This document shows positions 54,901-64,000 of a stretch of 64,000 bases of DNA, one piece after another. This DNA is from Caulobacteraceae bacterium (GTDB lineage Bacteria; Pseudomonadota; Alphaproteobacteria; Caulobacterales; Caulobacteraceae). Each line of letters opens with the position of its first letter. The first letter of the stretch is position 1. A program made the translations under genes and the position numbers. The DNA lies in NCBI GenBank assembly GCA_019748055.1, contig JAIEQC010000005.1, positions 1 through 64,000 on the forward strand, written 5' to 3'. The notes under the pieces are model-generated. The model was not told the origin of the DNA and searched no databases. It was given only the letters and a program-made list of their open reading frames with translations.

Positions 54901-55668
54901 ATGCTGCTCGTCCTTTCCCCCGCCAAGCGTCTCGACTTCGCCGAGGCGCCCGCCGACCTGCCGGCCACCCGCCACAGGTTCGAGGACGACGTCCGCAGCC
55001 TGTCGGTCACCGCGCGCCGCCAGACCCAGGCCGAACTGCGCCGCCTGATGGGCATTTCCGACGACCTGGCCCGGCTGAACCAGCAGCGCTTCAAGGCCTT
55101 CGACCCGGCGTGGGACGGGGGGATGCAGGCCGTCCTCGCCTTCGCCGGCGACGTCTATCAGGGTCTGGACGCCCGCTCGCTGTCGGCCGCCGACCTCGAG
55201 TGGGCCCAGGACTGTCTGCGCATCCTGTCCGGCCTCTACGGCCTGCTGCGCCCTCTGGACCGCATCCAGCCCTACCGCCTCGAAATGGGCACGCGGCTGA
55301 AGACCCGGCGCGGCGCCAGCCTCTACGACTTCTGGGGCGACCGCATTTCGAAGCAGCTGAACGCCGACGCCGAGGGCCATGCCGACCCGTCCTTGATCAA
55401 TCTCGCAAGCCAGGAGTATTTCGGCGCCGTCGACGCCCGCGCGCTGAAGCTGCCGGTCGTCACGTGCCACTTCCGCGAGGGCGCCAAGGACGGCGGAGGC
55501 GAGACCCGCATCATCTCCTTCTTCGCCAAGAAGGCCCGCGGCGCCATGGCCCGCTTCGCCGTCGAGAACCGCATCGACCGCGCGGAAGGCCTCAAGGACT
55601 TCGCCGTCGACGGCTATGCCTTCGACAAGGCCGGCTCGACGCATTCGGACTGGATATTCACCCGATAA
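54901..55668 (+). CDS. yaaA: Peroxide stress protein YaaA
   Basis: MLLVLSPAKRLDF; GDVYQGLDA; YGLLRPLDRIQPYRLEMGTRL; NLASQEYF; FFAKKARGAMARF. Confidence 0.96.
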   Translation: MLLVLSPAKRLDFAEAPADLPATRHRFEDDVRSLSVTARRQTQAELRRLMGISDDLARLNQQRFKAFDPAWDGGMQAVLAFAGDVYQGLDARSLSAADLEWAQDCLRILSGLYGLLRPLDRIQPYRLEMGTRLKTRRGASLYDFWGDRISKQLNADAEGHADPSLINLASQEYFGAVDARALKLPVVTCHFREGAKDGGGETRIISFFAKKARGAMARFAVENRIDRAEGLKDFAVDGYAFDKAGSTHSDWIFTR

Positions 55669-55756
55669 GGAATATCGTCGGCGGGTCGCCTTGGCGCGTG
55701 CGAGAGGCTAGACGGGACAAGACGCCGACCACGGCGCGCAGGAGACGAGACGACCC

Positions 55757-56608
55757 ATGCTGCAGTGGCCCAAGCGCCCGGCCGCCCCCGGCGAGACCGA
55801 CAAGCCCGCCCCGCGCGACCTGAACGACCTGTCGGGCCAGGTGGCCGTGATCACAGGCTCCACCTCGGGCATCGGCCTGGCCCTGGCCCGCGCCGTGGCG
55901 GCGCGCGGCGGCGACGTGGTGCTGAACGGCCTGGGCGACCCCTCCGAGATCGAGCGCACCCGCGCCGGCATCGAGGCCGCCTGCGGCGTGCGCGTCCGCT
56001 ACCACGCCGCCGACATGCGCCGCGGCGAAGAGGTCGCCGACCTGATCGCTTTTGCAAAGCACGACCTCGGCCGGCTCGACATCCTCGTCAACAACGCCGG
56101 GGTCCAGCACGTCGAGGCGATCGAGAAGTTCCCGTCGGAGAAGTGGGACCAGATCCTCGCCATCAACCTGTCCTCTGCCTTCTACGCCATCCGCGCGGCG
56201 GTCCCGATCATGAAGGCTCAGGGTCGCGGCCGCATCGTCAACGTCGCCTCTGCCCACGGCCTGCGGGCCAGCCCCTACAAGTCCGCCTACGTCGCCGCCA
56301 AGCACGGGCTTATCGGCCTGACCAAGACCGTGGCGCTGGAGCTGGCCAAGGACGGCGTCACCTGCAACGCCATCTGCCCTGGCTTCGTCGAGACGCCGAT
56401 CGTCGAGAAGCAGATCGCCGACCAGGCGCGCACCCACGGCATCTCGAAGGAGCGCGTGGTGGACGAAGTCATCCTCGCAAAGCAACCGACCAAGCGCTTC
56501 GTCACCTCCGACGAGCTGACCGGCATCTTCCTCTATCTGGTCAGCGACCTGGGCGCCTCGGCCACGGGGGCCAGCTTCTCCATCGACGGCGGCTGGACGG
56601 CGCAATAG
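55757..56608 (+). CDS. 3-hydroxybutyrate dehydrogenase (SDR family)
   Basis: VAVITGSTSGIGLALARAVAARGGDVVLNGLGD; ILVNNAGVQHVEAIEKFP; SAHGLRASPYKSAYVAAKHG; GWTAQ C-terminus. Confidence 0.92.
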   Translation: MLQWPKRPAAPGETDKPAPRDLNDLSGQVAVITGSTSGIGLALARAVAARGGDVVLNGLGDPSEIERTRAGIEAACGVRVRYHAADMRRGEEVADLIAFAKHDLGRLDILVNNAGVQHVEAIEKFPSEKWDQILAINLSSAFYAIRAAVPIMKAQGRGRIVNVASAHGLRASPYKSAYVAAKHGLIGLTKTVALELAKDGVTCNAICPGFVETPIVEKQIADQARTHGISKERVVDEVILAKQPTKRFVTSDELTGIFLYLVSDLGASATGASFSIDGGWTAQ

Positions 56609-56642
56609 CGACGAGACCCACGTTCGACGTGAAACGCTCTGC

Positions 56643-57098
56643 TCAATGCGGCGCGACGTCGGGCGGCGGGGTTGTCAGCCAGGGAGCGAGGCGGAAGCGG
56701 CGCGGGGCGACGCCTACCGTGCGGGTGGTGATGAACTGGCGGGCGAAGGCGATCACGGCGCGAAGGGTTCGTTCGTCGAACGGCTTGCAGACCGCGCCGA
56801 GGGCCCCCGAGAAGCCCTCGGGAATCTGTTCCGGATTGGCGGTCAGGAAGATGACCGCGGCGCCGTGCTCGGCCACCAGCCGGTGTGCGATCTGGGGGCC
56901 CGTCATTCCGTCCATCAGGTTGACGTCGACCAGGGCAAGATCGGGCCTCTCACGCGACGCCACCGCGAAGGCCCCTCGAGTGTCGACGGCGACGCCCACA
57001 ACCTCGCATCCCGCATCGAGCAGGACGAGTTCCAGTTCCATCGCCAGAAGGGCCTGATCTTCGACGATCATGACCCGCAGCCCGTCGGCGCTCGTCAC
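56643..57098 (-). CDS. Single-domain response regulator
   Basis: LRVMIVEDQALLAMELELVLLDAGCEVVGVA...DLALVDVNLMDGMTGPQIAHRLV...VCKPFDERTLRAVI. Confidence 0.9.
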   Translation of the reverse strand: MTSADGLRVMIVEDQALLAMELELVLLDAGCEVVGVAVDTRGAFAVASRERPDLALVDVNLMDGMTGPQIAHRLVAEHGAAVIFLTANPEQIPEGFSGALGAVCKPFDERTLRAVIAFARQFITTRTVGVAPRRFRLAPWLTTPPPDVAPH

Positions 57099-57238
57099 TG
57101 AATGCGGCCCCCACTGTCGCGATTGGGCAGGCCGCGAAACGACATCAGTGTCGGCGACCGGACACTTCCAACGTGCCCATGGCAGGTTGGTTCAAGCCAA
57201 GCTATTAAAAATCCGGGGATTCGGAGCCGCGGAGTTCG

Positions 57239-57841
57239 GTGATGGCGGAAATGTCGCGTGGTGGTTTCGCCGAACCGTCTTCGACGAGGCCTGATGCTTG
57301 CTGTCGTTTTCTGCAGACGCTGGTGTCGATCCGGTTGAAGACCGTCGACGATCCGGAGTCTCGCAGACATCTGGGCTGGATCAGCGACATGGCGGCCGCG
57401 ATCGGCCTCATGAGCGAACGCCAGGCGCAGGGCGATCCCTTCGACGCATATGTCGACGAAGTCCTGGCTTTCTGGCGGCGCAGTCTTGAAGGGCGCGGTG
57501 TGCGGCTGGAGGTGCGGGGTCGGGTCGGCGATCTGCCGGAGGCGCAGCGCCTGCCGTTGGCCGTCATCCTCCACGAGTTGCTGACCAACGCCGTCCGTCA
57601 CGCCTTCGCAGACGGAGCAACCGGCGCGGTCGCGGTCGCCTTTTCGGCCACCCGCTCCGGGCTCAGCCTCGTCGTTCGCGACACCGGCGAAGGTGCGGTG
57701 GAGCCTCGTGCTGGAGACGGTCTGGCCCTGATCGAAGGGCTGGTCGCACAGTTGGGCGGCTCCATGGCTGTCGAGACGTCTAAAGGCGCGGGATTCGGCG
57801 TGCGGATCGGCCTGCCCTCCGGCGCCGAGCGCCTGAACTGA
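57239..57841 (+). CDS. Histidine kinase-like ATPase domain protein without a clear phosphoacceptor motif
   Basis: VILHELLTNAVRHAFADGATGAVAVAF; VVRDTGEGAVEPRAGDGLALIEGLVAQLGGSMAVETSKGAGFGVRIGLP. Confidence 0.85.
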   Translation: MMAEMSRGGFAEPSSTRPDACCRFLQTLVSIRLKTVDDPESRRHLGWISDMAAAIGLMSERQAQGDPFDAYVDEVLAFWRRSLEGRGVRLEVRGRVGDLPEAQRLPLAVILHELLTNAVRHAFADGATGAVAVAFSATRSGLSLVVRDTGEGAVEPRAGDGLALIEGLVAQLGGSMAVETSKGAGFGVRIGLPSGAERLN

Positions 57842-57920
57842 TCGAGCGAAACCCGGTGTGATCCCATTGAGGTGTCAGCTTGGCGTAAGCCAGGACGTCG
57901 TCCCTCGCCCGGTGTTCCCC

Positions 57921-60206
57921 ATGCCCTCGTCGCTCCCGTCGCCGTCTCGCCGTTCGTTGTTGGGAGGAGCCGGACTTCTGGCGGCCAGCTTCATGGTCTC
58001 GGCCCGCTCGGCATCGGCAAAGGACGCCCGGGCTCGCCACGCCGCCCGCATCGACGATCTGATCTCCCGCATGACGATCGAGGAAAAGGCGGGCCAGTTG
58101 AGCCTGTTCAACGACCCCTTCCGGTTCCGGCCGCAAGAGATCAATCCGGTCGACAAGGACGGCGATCCAGCGCGCCTCGCCGAAATGATCCGAAAGGGTG
58201 AAGTGGGGTCGCTGTTCAACGGGGTCGGGGCCGCCGGGGCCCGCACGATCCAGGACATTGCGGTGAAGGAAAGCCGTCTGGGTGTCCCTCTGCTGTTCGC
58301 GGCAGACGTGATCCACGGACTGTTCACGGTGTTCCCGGTCCCGCTGGGAGAGGCTGCAGCATGGGACGCAGGGCTGGCGGAACGGACCGCCCGGGCCGCT
58401 GCGCGCGAATCCGCCGCTTCGGGCATCCACCAGACCTATGCGCCGATGGTCGACGTCGGCCGAGACCAGCGCTGGGGACGAGTCGTCGAGGGAGCCGGCG
58501 AGGACGTCTTCTTGGGGTCGGTGCTCGCCGCCGCGCGCGTCCGGGGCTTCCAGGGCCCCGATCTGACGGCGAAGGACGCCGTGCTGGCCACCCCGAAACA
58601 TTTCGCAGCTTACGGCGCCGCTGAGGCGGGCCTCGATTACAACACCGTTGACATGTCCGAGCAGCGGTTGAGAGGCGTGTATTTGCCGCCCTTCAAGGCC
58701 GGGTTCGATGCGGGCGCCCTGTCGACCATGAGCGCCTTCAACGAGGTGAACGGCGTTCCAGCGACCGGAAGCGAGTGGTTGCTCACGGACATCCTGCGAG
58801 AAGAGTGGGGTTTTGAGGGCTATGTCGTCTCCGACTTCACCTCAGGGGAAGAACTGATCGCCCACGGCTTCGCCGAGGATGGCCGGGACGCCGCGCGGAT
58901 CGCCCTGCTGGCCGGGGTCGACATGAGCATGGTCTCGGGCCTGTACAACGCGCACATTCCGGATCTGGTGGCCAGGGGCGACGTGCCCCTGGCGGTCGTC
59001 GACCGATCGGTTCGTCGGGTGCTGGGGGTGAAGGCGGCGCTCGGGCTGTTCGACGATCCGTACAAGGGCGCCGACGTAGAGATCGAGCGGCGCGAGGTGA
59101 ACGCAGGCGAGCACCACGCGCTCGCCCGTAAGGCCGGTCGGAAGTCGGTCGTGATGCTCAAGAACGAAGGCGACCTGCTGCCGCTGCCGAAGACGGGCAA
59201 GCGCATCGCCGTGATCGGTCCCGCGGCGGATGACGACGTCTTCGGTCCCTGGACGATCTGGGGCGACCGCAGTCGCGCCGTGTCCTTGGAAAGCGGTCTG
59301 CGAGCGGCCCTGGGCCCCGACGCGCTTCTGACCTTCGTGCGGGGCGCTGACCCCGAAGCCGCCATAGTCGGCGGCGTAGAGGCGGCGGTCGCGGCCGCTC
59401 GGGCGGCGGACGTGGTGATCCTGGCGGTCGGGGAGTCGACGCCGATGTCGGCTGAGGCCCAATCGCGGGCAGAGATCGTGGTGCCGGAACCCCAGCAGGC
59501 GCTGGCGGAAGCGGTGAAGGCCGTCGGCAAGCCGACCGTGGTGCTGCTGAGGACGGGGCGTGGGTTGGCTCTCAAGGGCGCGATCAGGGACGCCGACGCG
59601 ATCCTTGTGACATGGTTTCTGGGCAGCCAGCACGGGCACGCGCTGGCCGACCTGCTCTTCGGAGACCATGCGCCGCAAGGCCGTCTGCCGATCAGTTTTC
59701 CCCACGTGTCGGGGCAGCAGCCTTTCCACTATGACCACAAGCCGACCGGGCGCCCTGCCGATCCCGCGCCCCCGCGCGAAGAGTATCGGACCCAGTTCCG
59801 AGAGGCGCCCCACAGTGCCGCCTTCGCCTTCGGTCATGGTTTGACCTACGGCCGCGTGACCTATGGCCCGACCCAAACGTCGACGGCGACGATGCCATGG
59901 GACGGTCGACTGGAAGTCGCCGTCGATGTCAGCAACGCCGGCAGGGTCGCAGCTGAGGAAACCGTTCAGCTCTACGTGAGGGACCGCGTGGCCCGCCTGA
60001 CCAGACCGGTGCGCGAGCTCAGGGGATTTCGGAAGGTTCGGCTGGCGCCCAGCGAGACGAGGCGGGTCGCTTTCGAGATCGACCGAACCGCGCTCCTGTA
60101 CATGGGCCCGGAAAACCGGTGGACCGTCGAACCGGGCGAGTTCGACGTCTGGCTTGCGCCGAACGCTCAGGCGGGCGAGCCCGCCCGGTTCGAGTTGACG
60201 CGCTGA
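57921..60206 (+). CDS. Glycoside hydrolase family 3 beta-glucosidase (BglX-like), Tat signal
   Basis: SRRSLLGGAGLLAASFM; MTIEEKAGQLSLFND; ATPKHFAAYGAAEAGLDYNTVDMSEQRLRGVYLPPFKAGF; GFEGYVVSDFTSGEEL; C-terminal fibronectin-III-like region. Confidence 0.95.
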   Translation: MPSSLPSPSRRSLLGGAGLLAASFMVSARSASAKDARARHAARIDDLISRMTIEEKAGQLSLFNDPFRFRPQEINPVDKDGDPARLAEMIRKGEVGSLFNGVGAAGARTIQDIAVKESRLGVPLLFAADVIHGLFTVFPVPLGEAAAWDAGLAERTARAAARESAASGIHQTYAPMVDVGRDQRWGRVVEGAGEDVFLGSVLAAARVRGFQGPDLTAKDAVLATPKHFAAYGAAEAGLDYNTVDMSEQRLRGVYLPPFKAGFDAGALSTMSAFNEVNGVPATGSEWLLTDILREEWGFEGYVVSDFTSGEELIAHGFAEDGRDAARIALLAGVDMSMVSGLYNAHIPDLVARGDVPLAVVDRSVRRVLGVKAALGLFDDPYKGADVEIERREVNAGEHHALARKAGRKSVVMLKNEGDLLPLPKTGKRIAVIGPAADDDVFGPWTIWGDRSRAVSLESGLRAALGPDALLTFVRGADPEAAIVGGVEAAVAAARAADVVILAVGESTPMSAEAQSRAEIVVPEPQQALAEAVKAVGKPTVVLLRTGRGLALKGAIRDADAILVTWFLGSQHGHALADLLFGDHAPQGRLPISFPHVSGQQPFHYDHKPTGRPADPAPPREEYRTQFREAPHSAAFAFGHGLTYGRVTYGPTQTSTATMPWDGRLEVAVDVSNAGRVAAEETVQLYVRDRVARLTRPVRELRGFRKVRLAPSETRRVAFEIDRTALLYMGPENRWTVEPGEFDVWLAPNAQAGEPARFELTR

Positions 60207-60211
60207 CGCGT

Positions 60212-60661
60212 CTACTGCTCCTGCATCACGCGGCGGGCGTTCACCGCAAAGGTCTGGGCATCGTCGAAATAGCCCTGCTTGCCCGTCGAGGCGGCGCACA
60301 CCTGTTCACGCACGTCCTCGACGAGCGAGCCGGAGTTGATCGTCTCCCACGATCCGTCACCGACGAAGTCTTCCGACGCCGAGCTGCCGTCGATGTAGAA
60401 GAAGGACGACCGGATCGTCTGGTACCGGGGTCGCGAGCAGTCGATGTCGATCAGCGACGTTGCCCAGTCGAACTGCCCCGGGTCGGACTGGCCGGTCACG
60501 AGGGCCGTGTTGATCCGACGTATATTGCCGGTGACCCTCATCGAACTCCAATCCACGGCCATGACGGCCGCGTCGGACACGGCGACGGCCTCCCATTCTT
60601 CAGCGACGGCCGCGCCCGCGCTGAGAACCAAGGCTGCCGCCCCAAGAATCATCGACTTCAT
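60212..60661 (-). CDS. Secreted hypothetical protein (surface-adhesin E-like)
   Basis: MKSMILGAAALVLSAGAAVAEEWEAV signal; SLIDIDCSRPRYQTIRSSFFYIDG; two conserved-type Cys. Confidence 0.75.
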   Translation of the reverse strand: MKSMILGAAALVLSAGAAVAEEWEAVAVSDAAVMAVDWSSMRVTGNIRRINTALVTGQSDPGQFDWATSLIDIDCSRPRYQTIRSSFFYIDGSSASEDFVGDGSWETINSGSLVEDVREQVCAASTGKQGYFDDAQTFAVNARRVMQEQ

Positions 60662-60749
60662 GTCTGCCCTCCCGGCAAGTTGAACCCGGTGCAATCTGCG
60701 CCTCGGCTGCAAGAACGTCGAGGTCCGCGTCGCCCACGATTCCTGACGA

Positions 60750-62534
60750 TCAGCCTGCCAGAACCTCGGGCGTGAGGCGCAGCAGCAGAGCGCCGCCCTG
60801 CCCGACGGCGGCCAAGCGGCTGGAGGCATGACCGAGGACGTTGGCGGCGTAGACCTCATAGAGGGCGATGCGGCCCTCCAGGAAGGCCGGGTCGCCCTGG
60901 CCCGCGTCCAGCTCCGCTCGCGCTTCCAGCGCGCCGCGCGCCAGCAGCCAGCCGCCGATCACGTCGCCCATCAGCCTAAGATAGGCGTCAGCCCCAGCCA
61001 GCACGTCGGCGGCCCGCGCCGGGTCGGCCTTGGCGTCCAGCAGCCACAGGGTGGCGTCCTCGACCGCCTCGATCGCGGCGCCCAGCCGCTCCACCGGCTT
61101 ACCGGCATACAGGCGCGGCAGGCGGGCCAGATCGGCTTTCATCTCCGCGATGATCGCCCGCGCCGAGGCGCCGCCGTCCTGTCCCAGCTTGCGGCCGACC
61201 AGATCCATCGCCTGAATGCCGTTGGTGCCTTCATAGATCGGCGCGATCCGTGCGTCGCGATAGTGCTGGGCCGCGCCCGTCTCCTCGATGAAGCCCATGC
61301 CGCCGTGGACCTGAACGCCCATGGACGCTACCTCGACGCCGACGTCGGTCGACCAGGCCTTGGCGATCGGAGTCAGAAGATCCTCTCGACCCTTCCAGTG
61401 CCGGCGCGCCTCCTCGTCCGGCGCGTGCCGCGCCAGATCGGCTGCCACGCCGCAAGAGAGGCAGATGGCGCGCGCGGCGGCGATCTTGGCCTTCATCACG
61501 CCCAGCATGCGCCGCACGTCCGGGTGATCGACGATCGGCGCACCGGATTCTCCGGTGAACGCGCTGCGGCCCTGGCGGCGGTCGAGCGCATAGGCCAGCG
61601 CCGCCTGATAGGCCCGCTCCGCGATGCCGACGCCCTCGACGCCTACGGCCAAGCGCGCGGCGTTCATCATGACGAACATGTGCGACAGGCCCTCGTTGGG
61701 CCGACCGACCAGCTCCGCCGTCGCGCCCTCATAGGCCATCACGCAGGTGGGCGAGGCGTGGATGCCCAGCTTGTGCTCCACCCCCACTGGCCGGAAGGCG
61801 TTGCGGTCGCCCAGCGAGCCATCCGGCTTCACCAGGAACTTGGGCGCCAGGAACAGGCTGATCCCCTTCGGTCCCGGGGGCGCGTCCGGAAGGCGGGCCA
61901 GCACCAGGTGGATGATGTTGTCGGTCGCGTCGTGGTCGCCCCAGGTGATGAAGATCTTCTGGCCGGTCAGGGCATAGGTCCCGTCGCCTTTGGGCACGGC
62001 CGTGGCCGTTAGCGCGCCCAGGTCCGAGCCGGCGCCCGGCTCCGTAAGGACCATCGCCCCGGTCCACTCGCCGGAGACGAGGCGGGTGAGATAGGTCTCC
62101 TTCTGCGCCTCGGTGCCGTGCTCCTCCAGCGCCTCGATGGCGGCCAGCGACAGCATGGGGCACAGGCCGAACGCCATGTTTGCCGCGTGCACCGTCTCAT
62201 AGGCGGCCAGTTCAAGCGCCTTGGGCAGGCCCTGCCCGCCCGCGTGGACCGGCGCTGCCAGCCCCAGCCAGCCGCCCGCGGCGAACTGACGATAGGCGTC
62301 GGCGAAGCCCGGCGCGGCCGTCACTGCGCCGTTGGCGTAGTGCGCGCCGGCCTGGTCGCCGGGACGGTTCAGCGGCGCGAGCACGTCCTGCGAAAACTGC
62401 CCCGCGGCCTCCAGCACGGCGGCGACCACGTCGTCGTCGCAGTCGGGAAAGGCGCCGGTCGCCAGCGCCTGATCGAGGCCGGCGACGGACTTGAGGGTGA
62501 AGGAGATCTCCCGCAGAGGGGCGCGATAGGTCAT
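60750..62534 (-). CDS. Acyl-CoA dehydrogenase, DmdC/FadE-like long form with C-terminal extension
   Basis: MTYRAPLREISFTLKSVAGLDQAL; MVLTEPGAGSDLGALTATAVPKGDGTYALTGQKIFITWGDHD; GVQVHGGMGFIEETGAAQHYRDARIAPIYEGTNGIQAMDLVGRKL. Confidence 0.94.
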   Translation of the reverse strand: MTYRAPLREISFTLKSVAGLDQALATGAFPDCDDDVVAAVLEAAGQFSQDVLAPLNRPGDQAGAHYANGAVTAAPGFADAYRQFAAGGWLGLAAPVHAGGQGLPKALELAAYETVHAANMAFGLCPMLSLAAIEALEEHGTEAQKETYLTRLVSGEWTGAMVLTEPGAGSDLGALTATAVPKGDGTYALTGQKIFITWGDHDATDNIIHLVLARLPDAPPGPKGISLFLAPKFLVKPDGSLGDRNAFRPVGVEHKLGIHASPTCVMAYEGATAELVGRPNEGLSHMFVMMNAARLAVGVEGVGIAERAYQAALAYALDRRQGRSAFTGESGAPIVDHPDVRRMLGVMKAKIAAARAICLSCGVAADLARHAPDEEARRHWKGREDLLTPIAKAWSTDVGVEVASMGVQVHGGMGFIEETGAAQHYRDARIAPIYEGTNGIQAMDLVGRKLGQDGGASARAIIAEMKADLARLPRLYAGKPVERLGAAIEAVEDATLWLLDAKADPARAADVLAGADAYLRLMGDVIGGWLLARGALEARAELDAGQGDPAFLEGRIALYEVYAANVLGHASSRLAAVGQGGALLLRLTPEVLAG

Positions 62535-62620
62535 GTCGTGTCTCGGTTTCTGTCGGGCGTCTTGGCGAAGCGGCGCCGATGGCCCAAGGTGACCCTGTGC
62601 CGCAGCGGAAGGGAAGTCCC

Positions 62621-63172
62621 ATGAGCGAACCGCGTCATCGCTATTCGACCGTTTCCCTGACCCTGCACTGGGTGACGGCGGCGCTGGTCGTGACCCAGAT
62701 CGTGCTGGTGACGCTGGCCGAACAGAACGAAGGACCGGGCGCACGCGAGTTGATCGGGCTGCACAAGTCGGTGGGCCTGACGATCCTGGTGCTGACGCTG
62801 GCGCGGCTGGGCTGGCGCGCGGCGAATCCGGCGATCGCCCTGCCGTTCGGCACCCCGGTGTGGCAGCGGATTCTGGCGCGGGCGACCCACGTCGGCTTTT
62901 ATCTTCTGCTGATCGGCATGCCTCTGGGCGGCTGGGCGGCGTCTTCCGCCGCGGGGCGCGAGATCGAGTTTTTCGGTCTGTTCAACTGGCCTCTGCTGCC
63001 GATCGGCGGCGGTCGGGAGGCCGCGGGACGCTTCATGGACATGCACGAACTGGCGGCCAAGGCGCTGTACGTGCTGCTGTTCCTGCACTTGGCTGGTGCA
63101 TTGAAGCACCATTTCCTGAACCGCGACGACGTCCTGCACCGGATGCTGCCCTTCATACCCCGACGGCCGTGA
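62621..63172 (+). CDS. Cytochrome b561 family protein
   Basis: RYSTVSLTLHWVTAALVVTQI; ELIGLHKSVGLTILVLTLARLGWRA; MHELAAKALYVLLFLHLAGALKHHFLNRDDVLHRMLP. Confidence 0.93.
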   Translation: MSEPRHRYSTVSLTLHWVTAALVVTQIVLVTLAEQNEGPGARELIGLHKSVGLTILVLTLARLGWRAANPAIALPFGTPVWQRILARATHVGFYLLLIGMPLGGWAASSAAGREIEFFGLFNWPLLPIGGGREAAGRFMDMHELAAKALYVLLFLHLAGALKHHFLNRDDVLHRMLPFIPRRP

Positions 63173-63729
63173 TTTGCCGCCGGGTCGTGGTGGCCGCACC
63201 ACTGGCGCTGCTGACGGCGGGCTTGGGTCGGACCGGAACGTGGGTGATTGAGCGCGAGGGGTCGTCCATACGCCTGTCGCTTGGCGCGTTCGGCGTGCGC
63301 TCCAGCGGACGGTTCGAGAGTTGGTCCGGTCAGGTCGCATTCGATCCGACGCGACCCGCGGCGACGCGGGCGACGGTGGTGGTGCAGACCGCATCCCTGA
63401 GGCTCAGCCCGGCGGTGGCCACAGATCGCGCCCTGGGGCCGGGCTTCCTGGACGCCGAGCGGCACCCGACCATCAGGCTGGAGCTGTCGTCGCTGACGCC
63501 CCTGGGCGGCGAGCGTTGGACGGCCCGGGCGGACCTCACCTTACGGGGGGTGACCCGGTCGATCACCTTCCCCGCGGACTTGCGCGTCGACGGCGACCGG
63601 GCGCAGATGACCGGCGGATTCGACGTCGACCGCGCGGCTTTCGGCATCGGAACTTCGGGACCGTGGAATCGGGCAGTCTCCAGACAGGTCAACGTTCAGG
63701 TCTCGCTCACTGCGCGGCGGGCGGCGTGA
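63169..63729 (+). CDS. YceI family protein
   Basis: GTG start overlapping the upstream TGA; GTWVIEREGSSIRLSLGAFGVRSSGRFESWSGQVAFDP...LTLRGVTRSITFPADLRVDGDRAQMTGGFDVDRAAFGIG. Confidence 0.88.
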   Translation: MICRRVVVAAPLALLTAGLGRTGTWVIEREGSSIRLSLGAFGVRSSGRFESWSGQVAFDPTRPAATRATVVVQTASLRLSPAVATDRALGPGFLDAERHPTIRLELSSLTPLGGERWTARADLTLRGVTRSITFPADLRVDGDRAQMTGGFDVDRAAFGIGTSGPWNRAVSRQVNVQVSLTARRAA

Positions 63730-64000
63730 CGGCGGCGGCAATCGACGCGGCGGCGCGCGCGCTGAAGGCCGGGGGTCTGGTGATCCTGCCCACCGAGACG
63801 GTCTACGGGCTGGGCGCCGACGCCGCGAACCCGGACGCCGTGGCCCGGGTGTTTGAGGCCAAGGGGCGCCCGCGGTTCAATCCCCTGATCGCCCACGTGG
63901 CGGACGCCGCCCAGGCTGAGCGGATCGCCGTCTTCGACCTGACCGCGCGCCGACTGGCCGAGGCCTTCTGGCCGGGGCCGCTGACCCTGGTCCTCCCGGC
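63726..64000 (+). CDS. L-threonylcarbamoyladenylate synthase (Sua5/YrdC), truncated by window end
   Basis: GTG start in GTGA overlap; ALKAGGLVILPTETVYGLGADAANPDAVARVFEAKGRPRFNPLIAHVAD...FWPGPLTLVLP. Confidence 0.93.
   Translation, partial: MTAAAIDAAARALKAGGLVILPTETVYGLGADAANPDAVARVFEAKGRPRFNPLIAHVADAAQAERIAVFDLTARRLAEAFWPGPLTLVLP

Overview
The window is a GC-rich chromosomal segment from an alphaproteobacterium, most likely Caulobacterales and Brevundimonas-like (inferred from gene content and order, not from a search). It is mostly housekeeping: guaA, an RsmB-family methyltransferase, guaB, mutL, rsmD, an rluB-like pseudouridine synthase, tadA, aroB-aroK, xerD, accA, an Atm1-type ABC exporter, glnB-glnA, pyrG, secG, tpiA, clpX/clpP/tig, tatABC, rnhA, stomatin/NfeD, yaaA, a GH3 glucosidase, acyl-CoA dehydrogenases and the start of a Sua5/YrdC gene. 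No tRNA, rRNA, CRISPR array, complete IS element or prophage was seen. Points worth a second look: (1) a 157-bp palindromic repeat inserted in frame inside the rsmB-like gene, with a structurally similar element abutting a Kelch gene; (2) a single ORF fusing EgtB-like and EgtD-like ergothioneine enzymes in the order opposite to fungal Egt1; (3) an atypical insert at 7.5-9.2 kb encoding one composite protein with a DUF6883-like region and a phage-protein-like C-terminus, the best candidate for an undescribed system; (4) two paralogous secreted proteins flanking clpP within a dispersed tig-clpP-clpX locus; (5) apparent single-base frameshifts in an LMW-PTPase and a response regulator; (6) several precise hairpins or palindromes next to start codons; (7) a low-GC junction at the 3' end of guaA. 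Family names come from recalled motifs, and no database search was run.
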